Assembly (NCBI GenBank): GCA_964614265.1
Contig: CAZTKT010000005.1
Location: 1 to 33,027, forward strand
Source: JACQKD01 sp964614265
GTDB lineage: Bacteria > Patescibacteriota > Minisyncoccia > Phycocordibacterales > UBA918
Length of the DNA: 33,027 bases
Direction: 5' to 3'
The translations under genes were made by a program, and so were the position numbers. The notes under the pieces are model-generated. The model worked only from the letters and a program-made list of their open reading frames with translations. It had not been told where the DNA came from and searched no databases. Of the stretch, positions 6,356-14,155 are shown in pieces (position 1 is the first letter of the stretch; the number at the start of each line of letters is the position of its first letter).

Positions 6356-8143
6356 TCACTCCTGCAAAAATCCCCCTGATTGATGACTCCACAAAGACGC
6401 ATAGAGACCAGCTTGTTCCAACAGTTCCGCATGCGTGCCATCTTCCATAATTTTTCCAGACGCAAGTACGATAATCCGATCCATCTCGCGCAGAGTCGAA
6501 AGTCGATGCGCAATCGCTATAACGGTCTTGCCCTCCATGAGCATGTGCAGCGCTTTCTGGACCGCAACTTCGCTTTCACTATCTAGCGCAGATGTCGCTT
6601 CGTCCAGAATCAAGATCGGCGCATCCTTCAACATCGCACGCGCAATCGCAATGCGCTGTCTCTGCCCACCGGAAAGTTTGACGCCACGCTCGCCAACCAA
6701 TGTCTCATATCCGGACGGTAGTGTCGCAATAAAATCATGCGCCTGTGCCATTTCTGCGGCTTTCGTGACTTCCTCATCAATCGCGTCAAACTTTCCATAC
6801 GCAATGTTGTCCCGAATTGAGCGATGAAACAGGAGTGGCTCCTGTGGGACCACCGCCATCGCCTCACGGAGCGAGTCCTGCGTGACCTCATGAATCGCCT
6901 GCCCATCAATACAAATTTCTCCTCCCCTCAATTCATGCTGGCGCAGGAGCAAAGACACAAATGTGCTCTTCCCCGCCCCGCTCGGACCCACAATCCCTAT
7001 CCGTTGCCCCGGCTTGATCGTCAGCTCAAGATCAGAAAAAACTTCCTGCTCTCCGTACTTAAAGACGACGTGCCGAAACTCGATCTTCCCTTCCGATACC
7101 TCCAATTTCTCTGCACTCGGCACGTCGACGATCTCATACGGCAGAAGCACTTCGGAGAGTCCCTCCTGAATCTCACCATAGCGTCGGACAAATCCGTTCA
7201 TATTGTGACCGATAAAGACAAGCGTGTGCATGATGCTTATGAGCAAGCCGAACATCAACACCAAATCCCCAAGAGAGATCGTTCCATGCGACCAGAGATA
7301 CAACACCAAAAGAAGTATTGCAGCCTCAAATGCCAGTACAATAGCGGCGTTATAGACAAGAATCCATTCGCTTCCACTTCGCTGTTTCAAATTACTTGCG
7401 CGCATGAGAGCAACTGCATTCCCAAAAGAAGTAACCTCGTCTTCTTGCCGCACAAATTGCCGTACTGCTGACATGTTGCTGATTGCATCAATCCCACGAC
7501 CAGTCACCCCCGTAGCGTTTTGTGAATACGTCACCACATCTCTGCGTCGGTTCTTTGACAGAACAACATTTAACGGTACCAAGATAGCAACAAGTCCAAC
7601 AAACAAGCCTGCAGCAAGCCAGCTTACTGTTGCGATGTATACGAATGTTAATACGAGTGAAAGGAAGTTAGCATAGTAATTCCAAGGAAGTGCTTCCGCC
7701 ATAGATTCTGAGCCACCAGCCGCATGCCCGATCTGTGAGGAGATAGACCCTGCAAAACGATCCGAAAAATAACTGTGGCTATGCTTTGAGACATATTCAA
7801 ACAATGCATTGTACGCGGTCGCGTTGAGACCGACTATCCAGCGCATGCCGGTAAAGCCAGAGAGTCGCCACGAGACAACTGCAAAAATAACTGTCACAAT
7901 GTACACTATGCCCCACAACCAAACACTGCCGATGCTTCCATTCCCTACCGATGTCGCTTGAGCGCTATCGATAATCATCTTGTACACATATGGCATGCTA
8001 CTTGAAAATCCTTGGGCAAGTGTCACAAAGATAAAAACACTGACTGCCCATTTCATATGTGGTCTGCTCACATATCGCAAAAACGCCAAAGGTGTCTTTG
8101 GTATCGTATCGCTTTGTTGTGTTGTGATTTTAGTTGTAGCCAT
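6356..8143 (-). CDS. ABC exporter, fused membrane and ATPase domains
   Basis: This is a half-transporter of 595 aa that would work as a homodimer in the cytoplasmic membrane, exporting a lipid, peptide or drug at the cost of ATP. The N-terminal half holds about six membrane helices (30-330). The ATPase half has Walker A GPSGAGKST at about 386, a Q-loop (VVPQEPLLF), signature LSGGQRQR at about 490, Walker B ILILDEATSALD at about 510-520 and an H-loop AHRLS. The resemblance is to the MsbA/LmrA-type multidrug and lipid exporters; the substrate is not readable. The start chosen is the ATG at 8143, 11 codons inside the longest frame, because the upstream residues look non-coding. It is convergent with the NUDIX gene and has no operon partner. 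Confidence 0.9.
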   Translation of the reverse strand: MATTKITTQQSDTIPKTPLAFLRYVSRPHMKWAVSVFIFVTLAQGFSSSMPYVYKMIIDSAQATSVGNGSIGSVWLWGIVYIVTVIFAVVSWRLSGFTGMRWIVGLNATAYNALFEYVSKHSHSYFSDRFAGSISSQIGHAAGGSESMAEALPWNYYANFLSLVLTFVYIATVSWLAAGLFVGLVAILVPLNVVLSKNRRRDVVTYSQNATGVTGRGIDAISNMSAVRQFVRQEDEVTSFGNAVALMRASNLKQRSGSEWILVYNAAIVLAFEAAILLLVLYLWSHGTISLGDLVLMFGLLISIMHTLVFIGHNMNGFVRRYGEIQEGLSEVLLPYEIVDVPSAEKLEVSEGKIEFRHVVFKYGEQEVFSDLELTIKPGQRIGIVGPSGAGKSTFVSLLLRQHELRGGEICIDGQAIHEVTQDSLREAMAVVPQEPLLFHRSIRDNIAYGKFDAIDEEVTKAAEMAQAHDFIATLPSGYETLVGERGVKLSGGQRQRIAIARAMLKDAPILILDEATSALDSESEVAVQKALHMLMEGKTVIAIAHRLSTLREMDRIIVLASGKIMEDGTHAELLEQAGLYASLWSHQSGGFLQE

Positions 8144-8263
8144 GAACCATTGATGACGTGCCAACACACACTCCATTACCTACAACACCCGATATACATA
8201 TATGCCTATATTATGCCTTAGAGTAAACCAGCCATGTGCAGGTCTGGAGGAGAAAGGAGTGTA

Positions 8264-8292
8264 TTGCCGACACAATCAGTATACGATAGTAT
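8264..8292 (+). promoter_or_regulatory. Promoter of tRNA-Val
   Basis: -35 TTGCCG (8264-8269), a 17-nt spacer, -10 TAGTAT (8287-8292). The expected start is about 15-18 nt before the mature tRNA. The -10 lies in a palindromic GTATACgatAGTATAC stretch. Confidence 0.55.
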
Positions 8293-8315
8293 ACCAAAAT
8301 CCCATATACAAAAAG

Positions 8316-8389
8316 GGGCGGCTAGCTCAGCTGGTTAGAGCACTGCATTGACATTGCAGAGGTCACAGGTTCGAGTCCTGTGTCGCCCA
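8316..8389 (+). tRNA. tRNA-Val(GAC)
   Basis: The acceptor stem GGGCGGC pairs with GTCGCCC (one G-U). The anticodon stem CTGCA/TGCAG closes loop TTGACAT, giving anticodon GAC. The T arm is ACAGG-TTCGAGT-CCTGT. CCA is not encoded here: the sequence after the acceptor stem is ACAG. A second copy of the 3' end lies at 8526-8547. Confidence 0.96.
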
Positions 8390-8547
8390 CAGCATGAAAA
8401 ACCCGACTTCGTGTTGGGTATTTTTTGTGCTGTCTGGGCAAAGACACGGGACGAGAAAACCGTGCGAGGTAGTTTTCAAACGAAGTGCAGAAAAATATCC
8501 ACACGGTATACTGATCGTGTAACGATCGAGTCCTGTGTCGCCCACCA
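8371..8547 (+). mobile_element. Attachment-site footprint at tRNA-Val 3' end
   Basis: The last 20 bases from the T loop through the discriminator and next C of tRNA-Val (8371-8390) are repeated exactly at 8526-8545. The far copy continues with CA, so it reads ACCA and carries the CCA end that the intact gene lacks. This is the pattern left when an element integrates into a tRNA gene and supplies a replacement 3' end. Only 135 bp remain between the copies: the tRNA terminator, and a TATACT box at 8508-8513 that may now drive the next gene. No integrase remains. Confidence 0.65.
8401..8427 (+). terminator. Terminator after tRNA-Val
   Basis: Stem ACCCGAC/GTTGGGT with a short loop, followed by a T6 run. 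Confidence 0.75.
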
Positions 8548-8554
8548 TCTATCT

Positions 8555-9274
8555 ATGACACCCATCCCTCTTCAAGAAAAGACAAAGAAGTATGTGCGTG
8601 TACAGACACAAGACATTATCAGTAACACCCTATGGCTCACGATCACCCTCATCGGCATCTACCTCTTTGTGCGTATTTTGGGGATTGATGATATCCGAGG
8701 ACGTGTTGCCCTGCTCGGTGCGTGGGGGCCGATCACTATCATTCTCCTGAAGGCATCAACGCTCGTCGTCGCGCCACTTGGCGGTGGACCACTCTACCCA
8801 CTCGCAGGGGCGGCATTTGGATTTTGGTGGGGATTTGTACTCACGTTTACCGGAGACATCATCGGAAGCGCGATTGCGTTTTATATCAGTCGCATCTGGG
8901 GACGATCGGTCGTGCAGTATCTCGTGACCAAGCCCGGGATGCGGGTTGTTGATGCCATCCTCTCGTATATCAGTACTACGCGTGGGCTCATCTATGCGCG
9001 ACTTATTTTCTTTTCGTTTCCCGAAGGGGTGACATACGCCGCCGGCCTGACGCCGATACCATTTTGGAAATTTCTTGCACTCATGGTCCCGATCGGCGTC
9101 GGGCCGGCGGCGCTCCTCGTCGCCTTCGGTGATATCTTTTCCTTCTACCGCACAACACACCCCACTGTCATCGCTTTAATCTACCTCGCCAGCATCGCAC
9201 TCATGGTCGGTGGTGGCTACTGGCTCTATCGGCAGGCACAACAACGTGTGTCCGAGACACACAGCACGATCTGA
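8555..9274 (+). CDS. TVP38/TMEM64 (VTT/DedA-like) membrane protein
   Basis: This integral membrane protein of 239 aa has about six hydrophobic segments. The conserved VTT-type core is visible: LGGGPLYPLAGAAFGFWWG at about 80-98, then GDIIGSAIAFYISR and WGR, then a second re-entrant half with FPEGVTYAAGLTPIPFWKFL at about 165-185. Members of this superfamily are proposed to move lipids or polyprenyl-phosphate carriers across membranes; which one applies here is not known. The start is the ATG at 8555. The longer open frame to 8348 runs backwards through tRNA-Val and is rejected. The upstream -10 (8508-8513) lies inside the attachment-site footprint, so an insertion event may have changed this promoter. 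A terminator follows at 9293. Confidence 0.85.
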   Translation: MTPIPLQEKTKKYVRVQTQDIISNTLWLTITLIGIYLFVRILGIDDIRGRVALLGAWGPITIILLKASTLVVAPLGGGPLYPLAGAAFGFWWGFVLTFTGDIIGSAIAFYISRIWGRSVVQYLVTKPGMRVVDAILSYISTTRGLIYARLIFFSFPEGVTYAAGLTPIPFWKFLALMVPIGVGPAALLVAFGDIFSFYRTTHPTVIALIYLASIALMVGGGYWLYRQAQQRVSETHSTI

Positions 9275-9292
9275 CACTGGCACAGAAAAAAC

Positions 9293-9342
9293 AAGACGAT
9301 GGTGTCTGTAGGAATATCCTTCCGTACAGACACCATCGTCTT
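9293..9342. terminator. Terminator between convergent genes
   Basis: An 18-bp perfect stem (9293-9310 with 9325-9342) with a 14-nt loop that itself contains GGAATATCC. An A run precedes the stem and T3 follows. Confidence 0.85.
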
Positions 9343-9366
9343 TCACACCATAGAGTCTCTGTCTTC

Positions 9367-9762
9367 TTACGAAGACCCGTCTCTTTGGCTATTTTCTAAT
9401 ATTTTTCCTTCTTGTTTCTCGCGCTTCTGAACTTTGCCCCATACACGAAATGCCTGAAGGATCATTCTGTCACACCGAGCACGTTCGCTGAGACGAATAC
9501 CACCCTGCGCTTGCGCATATATAGTACAAGACGTTATAAATGCAACACTGAACATGGTACCAATACCCACCACTATCACATAATGTCCCCTAGTATCATG
9601 AGACAAAAACACCGTTGCATCTCTGATCCTGTCTCCGGGCCTCAATTCATTCTGTAATATGTTAAGCCGAGCGACCACTGCTTTTGCGGCCTCATCTGAC
9701 GGCATATGCCACACCATCCCAATAATGGCGAGCTTCCGCTGTACCTCTAGTTTTAAACTCAC
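9367..9762 (-). CDS. Small single-pass membrane protein, unknown
   Basis: This protein of 131 aa has a soluble N-terminal segment of about 55 residues (helical, with RLNILQNELRPGDRI), one membrane helix (about 61-83) and a basic C-terminal tail (RVWGKVQKREKQEGK). I recognise no family. The start is a GTG at 9762, supported by a strong Shine-Dalgarno, GGAGG at 9769-9773 on the minus strand, 6 nt upstream. A minimal ATGACGTGA frame (Met-Thr-stop) overlaps the GTG, which may be chance. It is convergent with the TVP38-like gene. The MFS gene that precedes it on this strand ends 90 bases upstream. Confidence 0.6.
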   Translation of the reverse strand: MSLKLEVQRKLAIIGMVWHMPSDEAAKAVVARLNILQNELRPGDRIRDATVFLSHDTRGHYVIVVGIGTMFSVAFITSCTIYAQAQGGIRLSERARCDRMILQAFRVWGKVQKREKQEGKILENSQRDGSS

Positions 9763-9852
9763 GTCATACCTCCAATTAATACAATTCTAAGGCAGAGAAC
9801 GTATACAAATCCACTGCGATGATACCACAATGTCTGTTACTAGCAAACACTA

Positions 9853-11085
9853 TTACAACACCAACAATTCACTCCCCTTAAAATCTCGTAATCGCGGAGT
9901 TTTGTATGCGATAAAGAGTGTCGCAATGATACTGCCAACGCCTCCGATCACCACTGAAAACGGTGCCGAGGTCGCCGCCGCGAGGAAGCCCGCTTCGGCA
10001 TCGCCGAGTTTTGGCCCGCCTTGTGCAAATAGAATATTGATCCCTGTCATACGCCCGCGCATATTCGCGGGCGTCAGCGTCTGCCTGATATTGTTTCGCA
10101 AAATCGTACTGATGATGTCGCCCGCCCCAACAAGTGCCAAAAAGAACAGTGAGAGATAAAACGAATGCGACAAACCAAATCCAATGGTCGCCAAGCCATA
10201 GACGAGTACCGCGACCATGATCACACGACCATAGTGATGTAGCTCTTTCACCGCTGAAAGTCCGACGCCCGCACACACCGCTCCGAGAGAGGTCGCCGCA
10301 TAGAGCAGACCGAGCCCTCGTGCATCCACATGGAGAATATCAACTGCAAATATAGGGAGTAGTGATGTTGCCGACCCAAAAAATGATGCAGAAAAATCAA
10401 GAAGCGCTGTCGAGAGAATCAACTTTGACCGTTTCATAAATCGCAGGCCAGCAACGATTGACGCGAGGGTAACAGACGAACGGTGCGAAGTGGCATGTGC
10501 AGGAATCGATAGCGAAAAGATAGTTGCCATCATAATCACCAACGTCACACTATTAAAAAAATAAATACTCTGCACACCATAGAGCGCGATCAACAAACCC
10601 GCAATCGCAGGACCGATAACCACCGCAGATTGTCGTGCAAGTGTATTAAGGCTGATCGCATTGAGCAGATGCGTTGTGGGCACAAGATCAGGGATGATGG
10701 ATTGTCGCACTGGTCCAAAAAATGCCATGCCGGAAAAATTGAGTGCGAGGAGAACAAAAATGACAGGGATCGAGCTGATGTGCGTCATCGTGGTCACCGC
10801 AAGAAGCACCGCGATCAGCGCCAAAAAACACTGCGTCGTCAAAAGTAGCTTTTTACGGTTCACGTGATCAGCGACGGCGCCCGCAACCATTGAAAGACAG
10901 CATATTGGGAGGAAACTCACGATACCCACCAACCCCAAGACCACCGCCGAATGTGACAACTGGTAAATCTGCCAATTGATTGCGATGATCTGCATCTGCA
11001 ATCCCATCTGCGACACAAAAAAGCCAAACAAAAATATTCGATAGTCCCGAATTGCAAGCGACAAAAACGGCGAAAATTTTCCCAT
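9853..11085 (-). CDS. MFS exporter (EntS/MFS_3-like)
   Basis: This is a major facilitator protein of 410 aa with about twelve membrane helices, expected to export a small molecule by proton antiport. The N-terminal FGFFVSQMGLQMQIIAINWQ and the following loop VADHVNRKKLLL (the motif-A position) fit the branch that includes enterobactin exporter EntS and macrolide exporters. The substrate is not readable. The start is the ATG at 11085: the frame remains open to 11487, but that extension is antisense to the DHH gene. A TATAGT box at 11096-11101 ends 10 nt upstream of this ATG, which predicts an almost leaderless transcript. It is divergent from the DHH-tsaD pair, with about 108 bp between start codons. 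Confidence 0.88.
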   Translation of the reverse strand: MGKFSPFLSLAIRDYRIFLFGFFVSQMGLQMQIIAINWQIYQLSHSAVVLGLVGIVSFLPICCLSMVAGAVADHVNRKKLLLTTQCFLALIAVLLAVTTMTHISSIPVIFVLLALNFSGMAFFGPVRQSIIPDLVPTTHLLNAISLNTLARQSAVVIGPAIAGLLIALYGVQSIYFFNSVTLVIMMATIFSLSIPAHATSHRSSVTLASIVAGLRFMKRSKLILSTALLDFSASFFGSATSLLPIFAVDILHVDARGLGLLYAATSLGAVCAGVGLSAVKELHHYGRVIMVAVLVYGLATIGFGLSHSFYLSLFFLALVGAGDIISTILRNNIRQTLTPANMRGRMTGINILFAQGGPKLGDAEAGFLAAATSAPFSVVIGGVGSIIATLFIAYKTPRLRDFKGSELLVL

Positions 11086-11095
11086 ATACTCGGCA

Positions 11096-11101
11096 ACTAT
11101 A
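11096..11101 (-). promoter_or_regulatory. -10 box of MFS gene
   Basis: TATAGT on the minus strand with TG one base upstream (extended -10 pattern), 10 nt before the ATG at 11085. Confidence 0.45.
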
Positions 11102-11193
11102 CACCACCTCGCCCTCGCTGTCAGGAAATACTGGTGCTCAAACAACCACCACTCGAAAAATGGTAGGAGAAAGTGTATGATTGCAACACCGCT

Positions 11194-12036
11194 ATGGCTG
11201 ACACCAAAGACATCGTCATCATCTACCACGCGGATTGCCGTGATGGCTTCAGCGCCGCCTACGCCGCATGGAAGAAATATGGCGATACAGCAACCTATAT
11301 TCCACGGAAGACCCAGCTTCCTCCGCCAGAAGGACTCACGGACAAAGAGATCTATGTCCTCGACTATAGCTATCACAGAGAGGTGCTCGACGAGCTTGTT
11401 GCGCACAATCGTCTCGTCACCGTAATCGATCACCATCAAAGTGCAGAGGCAGCGGTGACTGCCTTTCCTCAAAATGTATTTAACCAATCACACTCAGGAG
11501 CGACGTTAAGCTGGATGCATTTTCACCCACAAACGCCGATGCCAAGACTGTTCCTCTATATTGAAGAGCACGATCTCTGGAAAAACACCCTGCCCCACAG
11601 TGGTGAAATGGCCGCGATCATCGGAGAATACGAACATACCTTTGAGACATGGGGGAAGCTCGTCGCCCTGTTTGAAAATGAAACCAGTTTTCACACACTC
11701 GCCGAGCACGGCGCAATACTCCGCCGATATATTGATCGACATGTGCAGGAGCTCGCAGAGTACGCGGAGCTCGTGACCTTTGAAGGGCATACGGTCTACG
11801 CAGTCAATTGTGCACGTCCGTATCGTTCAGCGCTCGGCAACCTACTCGCAGAGCGACATCCCCCCTTTGCGATCGTCTGGTACTACTACGACGGTGCCGT
11901 TCATATTTCTTTACGAAGTGTCGGCGGATTTGATGTTGCAGTCATTGCAGAAAAATATGGCGGAGGCGGACACAAAGCGGCATCGGGGTTTCAATGCAAC
12001 AGTTTCGCCGAACTGCCCTTCCACTTCAGTGTATGA
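11194..12036 (+). CDS. DHH/DHHA1-family phosphoesterase
   Basis: This protein of 280 aa is in the DHH superfamily, whose members hydrolyse phosphodiester or phosphoanhydride bonds in short oligonucleotides, cyclic dinucleotides or polyphosphate with Mn2+. Motifs include HADCRDGFSAA (about 12-22), a metal aspartate in VLDYS (about 57), the name-giving Asp79-His80-His81, and a C-terminal DHHA1 region with GGGGHKAASGF. The substrate is unknown; the closest general type is the NrnA/oligoribonuclease group. The start is uncertain: a GTG at 11173 is possible, but a TATGAT box at 11177-11182 and the residues after the ATG at 11194 favour the latter. Its stop overlaps the tsaD ATG by 4 bases, so the two are translationally coupled. 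Confidence 0.85.
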   Translation: MADTKDIVIIYHADCRDGFSAAYAAWKKYGDTATYIPRKTQLPPPEGLTDKEIYVLDYSYHREVLDELVAHNRLVTVIDHHQSAEAAVTAFPQNVFNQSHSGATLSWMHFHPQTPMPRLFLYIEEHDLWKNTLPHSGEMAAIIGEYEHTFETWGKLVALFENETSFHTLAEHGAILRRYIDRHVQELAEYAELVTFEGHTVYAVNCARPYRSALGNLLAERHPPFAIVWYYYDGAVHISLRSVGGFDVAVIAEKYGGGGHKAASGFQCNSFAELPFHFSV

Positions 12037-13241
12037 ACATACTCGCGATCGAAACCAGTTGTGATGAAACTGGCGTCAGCGTGGTGAGTGCCGACGGGCA
12101 CTTTCCTCACGCGTCGTACACCATACTGGGGAATGCCCTCTTTTCACAAATCGATATACACCGCCAATACGGTGGAGTGTTTCCTGCAGTCGCAAAACGT
12201 GAACATGCAAAGACGCTTGTCCCAATGCTTGAAAAAGCACTCGAGACGACACCTCTACACACGCCGTATCGTCTTACTCCGGAAAAACAAGCGCTGATCA
12301 CTGATCTGCTTGAGCGGGAACCAGGGCTTGCTGACGCACTTATGACACATCTCACCCACGCAAACGCACAACGGCCCGACATTGACCTCATTGCAGTCAC
12401 GAGTGGCCCTGGCCTCGAACCTGCACTCTGGGTTGGCATTAATTTTGCAAAAGCACTCGCGATCGCCTGGGACATTCCCGTCCTACCGATCAACCACATG
12501 GAAGGACATATTTTTATCTCGCTTTTTGACGGCACAAATCTTTCGCCCGTCACCTTCCCGATGCTCGCACTCCTTATCTCTGGCGGACACACCGAACTTG
12601 TCCTGATGAAAGATTGGCATGAGTATGCACTCATCGGCGCGACACGAGACGATGCCGTCGGTGAAGCATTCGATAAGGTCGCGCGTATGCTCGGTCTCCC
12701 CTATCCAGGTGGTCCACAGATATCGAGACTCGCAGAAGAGGCGCGCGCAGCGCAGGTGGTACCATCGATCACCCTTCCACGCCCAATGCTCACCGCGGAC
12801 ACGTATGATTTTTCATTTTCTGGACTGAAGACTGCAGTGTTGTATGCCCTACCAAAAAAATCCGATGTAGCGCCCGAAGACCTCTCTGCAAAAGTCCGAA
12901 AAGAAGTTGCACTGGAATTTGAGAACGCCGCCGCCGAGGTGCTCGTGGCAAAAACACGTCGTGCCATAGAAACATACGGCGTGCAGACCCTCATCCTCGG
13001 CGGCGGCGTCTCCGCCAACACACACATTCGCCGTTCATTCACCACTCTTTTTAAAACAGAATACAACGACCGCACGCTCTACCTCCCCGATCCCAAGCTC
13101 ACCACCGACAACGCGCTCATGATCGCGCTCGCCGCCCACGCACATGCAGAGCGCGGAGACAGTGTCGATCCGTCCACCATTGTCGCTGATGGAAATCTTT
13201 CATTGCATAAACACAATCAAAATCAGCAAGAGGCTGTATAA
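12033..13241 (+). CDS. tsaD: tRNA t6A threonylcarbamoyltransferase subunit TsaD
   Basis: TsaD transfers the threonylcarbamoyl group from threonylcarbamoyl-AMP to A37 of tRNAs that read ANN codons, working with TsaB and TsaE. It is an ASKHA-fold protein. The sequence has IETSCDETGVSVV at 5-17, the metal-binding His155-xxx-His159 (HMEGH), the LLISGGHTELV nucleotide-binding strand, the DDAVGEAFDKVARMLGLPYPGG segment and a C-terminal GGGVSAN. At 402 aa it is longer than the usual 335-345 aa, largely because of about 40 extra residues at roughly 72-113 (rich in Leu, Glu and Ala, apparently helical), inserted between the HAKTLVPML helix and the SGPGL strand. Coupled to the DHH gene by a 4-base overlap. 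Confidence 0.95.
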   Translation: MNILAIETSCDETGVSVVSADGHFPHASYTILGNALFSQIDIHRQYGGVFPAVAKREHAKTLVPMLEKALETTPLHTPYRLTPEKQALITDLLEREPGLADALMTHLTHANAQRPDIDLIAVTSGPGLEPALWVGINFAKALAIAWDIPVLPINHMEGHIFISLFDGTNLSPVTFPMLALLISGGHTELVLMKDWHEYALIGATRDDAVGEAFDKVARMLGLPYPGGPQISRLAEEARAAQVVPSITLPRPMLTADTYDFSFSGLKTAVLYALPKKSDVAPEDLSAKVRKEVALEFENAAAEVLVAKTRRAIETYGVQTLILGGGVSANTHIRRSFTTLFKTEYNDRTLYLPDPKLTTDNALMIALAAHAHAERGDSVDPSTIVADGNLSLHKHNQNQQEAV

Positions 13242-13248
13242 AAAGAGA

Positions 13249-13276
13249 CCCAGTACCAACTTCGGTTGGTACTGGG
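13249..13276. terminator. Terminator between tsaD and next gene
   Basis: A 12-bp perfect stem (13249-13260 with 13265-13276) closed by a TTCG tetraloop, with A-rich sequence before. It lies between convergent genes. Confidence 0.85.
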
Positions 13277-13299
13277 CTTCCCATGATTATCTGCTGACC

Positions 13300-13578
13300 C
13301 TACTCTTGTAAAGTCTTTTGGAACACCCACGGACGCTCATCTATGAGCATCCGGGACATCCAGTACCCAAAAAAGAAAACCACGAAGCTTCCCAGAAAGA
13401 GCCCTGTGCGACCGATTGGTGCAAAGGGCCATTGTCCATGATGAGTCAGGACAAAAAACGGCTGATACGCGATACCCGCCGCCCCCATCAAGGAGGTAAA
13501 GAACGCAAAGATTAGCATCAACATGCCAACCAAGTAACCCTTCCGCTTGTCAAGAACGTCACACATCCACTTGTGCAT
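13300..13578 (-). CDS. Small two-helix membrane protein, unknown
   Basis: This protein of 92 aa has two membrane helices (about 15-37 and 58-79) separated by a short loop with an aromatic run, and a basic N-terminus (DKRKG). No family is recognised. The second of two adjacent ATGs is chosen because GGAGG at 13584-13588 (minus strand) lies 5 nt before it; the ATG at 13581 would be only 2 nt away. It is convergent with tsaD. Confidence 0.55.
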   Translation of the reverse strand: MHKWMCDVLDKRKGYLVGMLMLIFAFFTSLMGAAGIAYQPFFVLTHHGQWPFAPIGRTGLFLGSFVVFFFGYWMSRMLIDERPWVFQKTLQE

Positions 13579-13690
13579 CATGCCTCCAATGCTTTAAGTA
13601 ACACCCCCCACACCTACCGCCTTCCATCGGAGAGAGTAACACACCGTCCCCCCTACGTACAAGATCCAGTTACCGGCCATTGAAACTGAA

Positions 13691-13722
13691 ACCCAGCATT
13701 GACCTCATGGTCACTACTGGGT
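13691..13722 (-). terminator. Possible terminator hairpin
   Basis: ACCCAG (13691-13696) pairs with CTGGGT (13717-13722), with inner TGACC/GGTCA around a TCAT loop and a small internal loop. Placed just after the stop of the minus-strand gene at 13730. It is followed by a T-rich but interrupted stretch. Confidence 0.35.
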
Positions 13723-13729
13723 CGCACTA

Positions 13730-13993
13730 TCACTTCTTCTTAGTCCTCATCCTTATCCATATCCTTATCCATATCCTTGTCCATATCATAGGGATAAGAC
13801 GAGCCAAAAACACCACACCAAGAACAGTAAGCCCAAACCCCGCAACGCTAATAAACCATCCCAGAAGGACATCAGCGGTGGTTTGAACAGACTCCAGCTT
13901 CGTCAAACCCAAAATCCTAGAGAACCTCATCAAGAACCAACCCACACAGATCGCTATCACGGGCAGTATGGAGCGACGCACTATCCTTCTCAT
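13730..13993 (-). CDS. Small two-helix membrane protein with RIWI repeat tail
   Basis: This protein of 87 aa starts with a very basic MRRIVRRS. It has two membrane helices (about 9-24 and 39-64) and ends in a cationic/aromatic tail built from a repeated four-residue unit (RIWI, preceded by RTWI-like variants), finishing MRTKKK. The tail is encoded by a 12-bp tandem repeat. No family is recognised. The start at 13993 is supported by AGAAGAGG 7 nt upstream on the minus strand; the open frame extends 14 codons further. It may form a unit with the similar-sized membrane protein at 13300-13578, but 150 bp lie between them. Confidence 0.5.
   Translation of the reverse strand: MRRIVRRSILPVIAICVGWFLMRFSRILGLTKLESVQTTADVLLGWFISVAGFGLTVLGVVFLARLIPMIWTRIWIRIWIRMRTKKK
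13749..13784. repeat. 12-bp tandem repeat, three units
   Basis: The unit atccttatccat occurs at 13749, 13761 and 13773 (third copy with one change), with partial units on both sides. It is in frame with the minus-strand gene and adds four residues per unit. Confidence 0.85.
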
Positions 13994-14140
13994 CGTAAAA
14001 CCTCTTCTTGGGGTATTAAGAACAGCCGCCAACATCTGCCAGAGAGACTACCATACACTATTGATACCTGGTAACGCGACGGGGTACTACTGGGTCCAGA
14101 CAACAGAATGAGGCCTAATGAAAATCACACCCCAATATGC

Positions 14141-14146
14141 TACTAT
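14141..14146 (+). promoter_or_regulatory. Extended -10 of valS
   Basis: TGC-TACTAT, ending 9 nt before the ATG at 14156. This predicts a leaderless or nearly leaderless transcript and decides the start of valS. Confidence 0.45.
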
Positions 14147-14155
14147 GCAAAAATA

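Noticed and set aside
6824..7471. A 215-codon plus-strand frame within the ABC exporter
   Set aside because: It is the shadow of a well-supported minus-strand gene with intact Walker and signature motifs.
8348..8554. N-terminal extension of the TVP38-like gene
   Set aside because: The extension starts inside tRNA-Val and crosses its terminator; it is not coding.
11086..11487. N-terminal extension of the MFS gene
   Set aside because: It is antisense to the DHH phosphoesterase gene, and the MFS fold begins properly at 11085.
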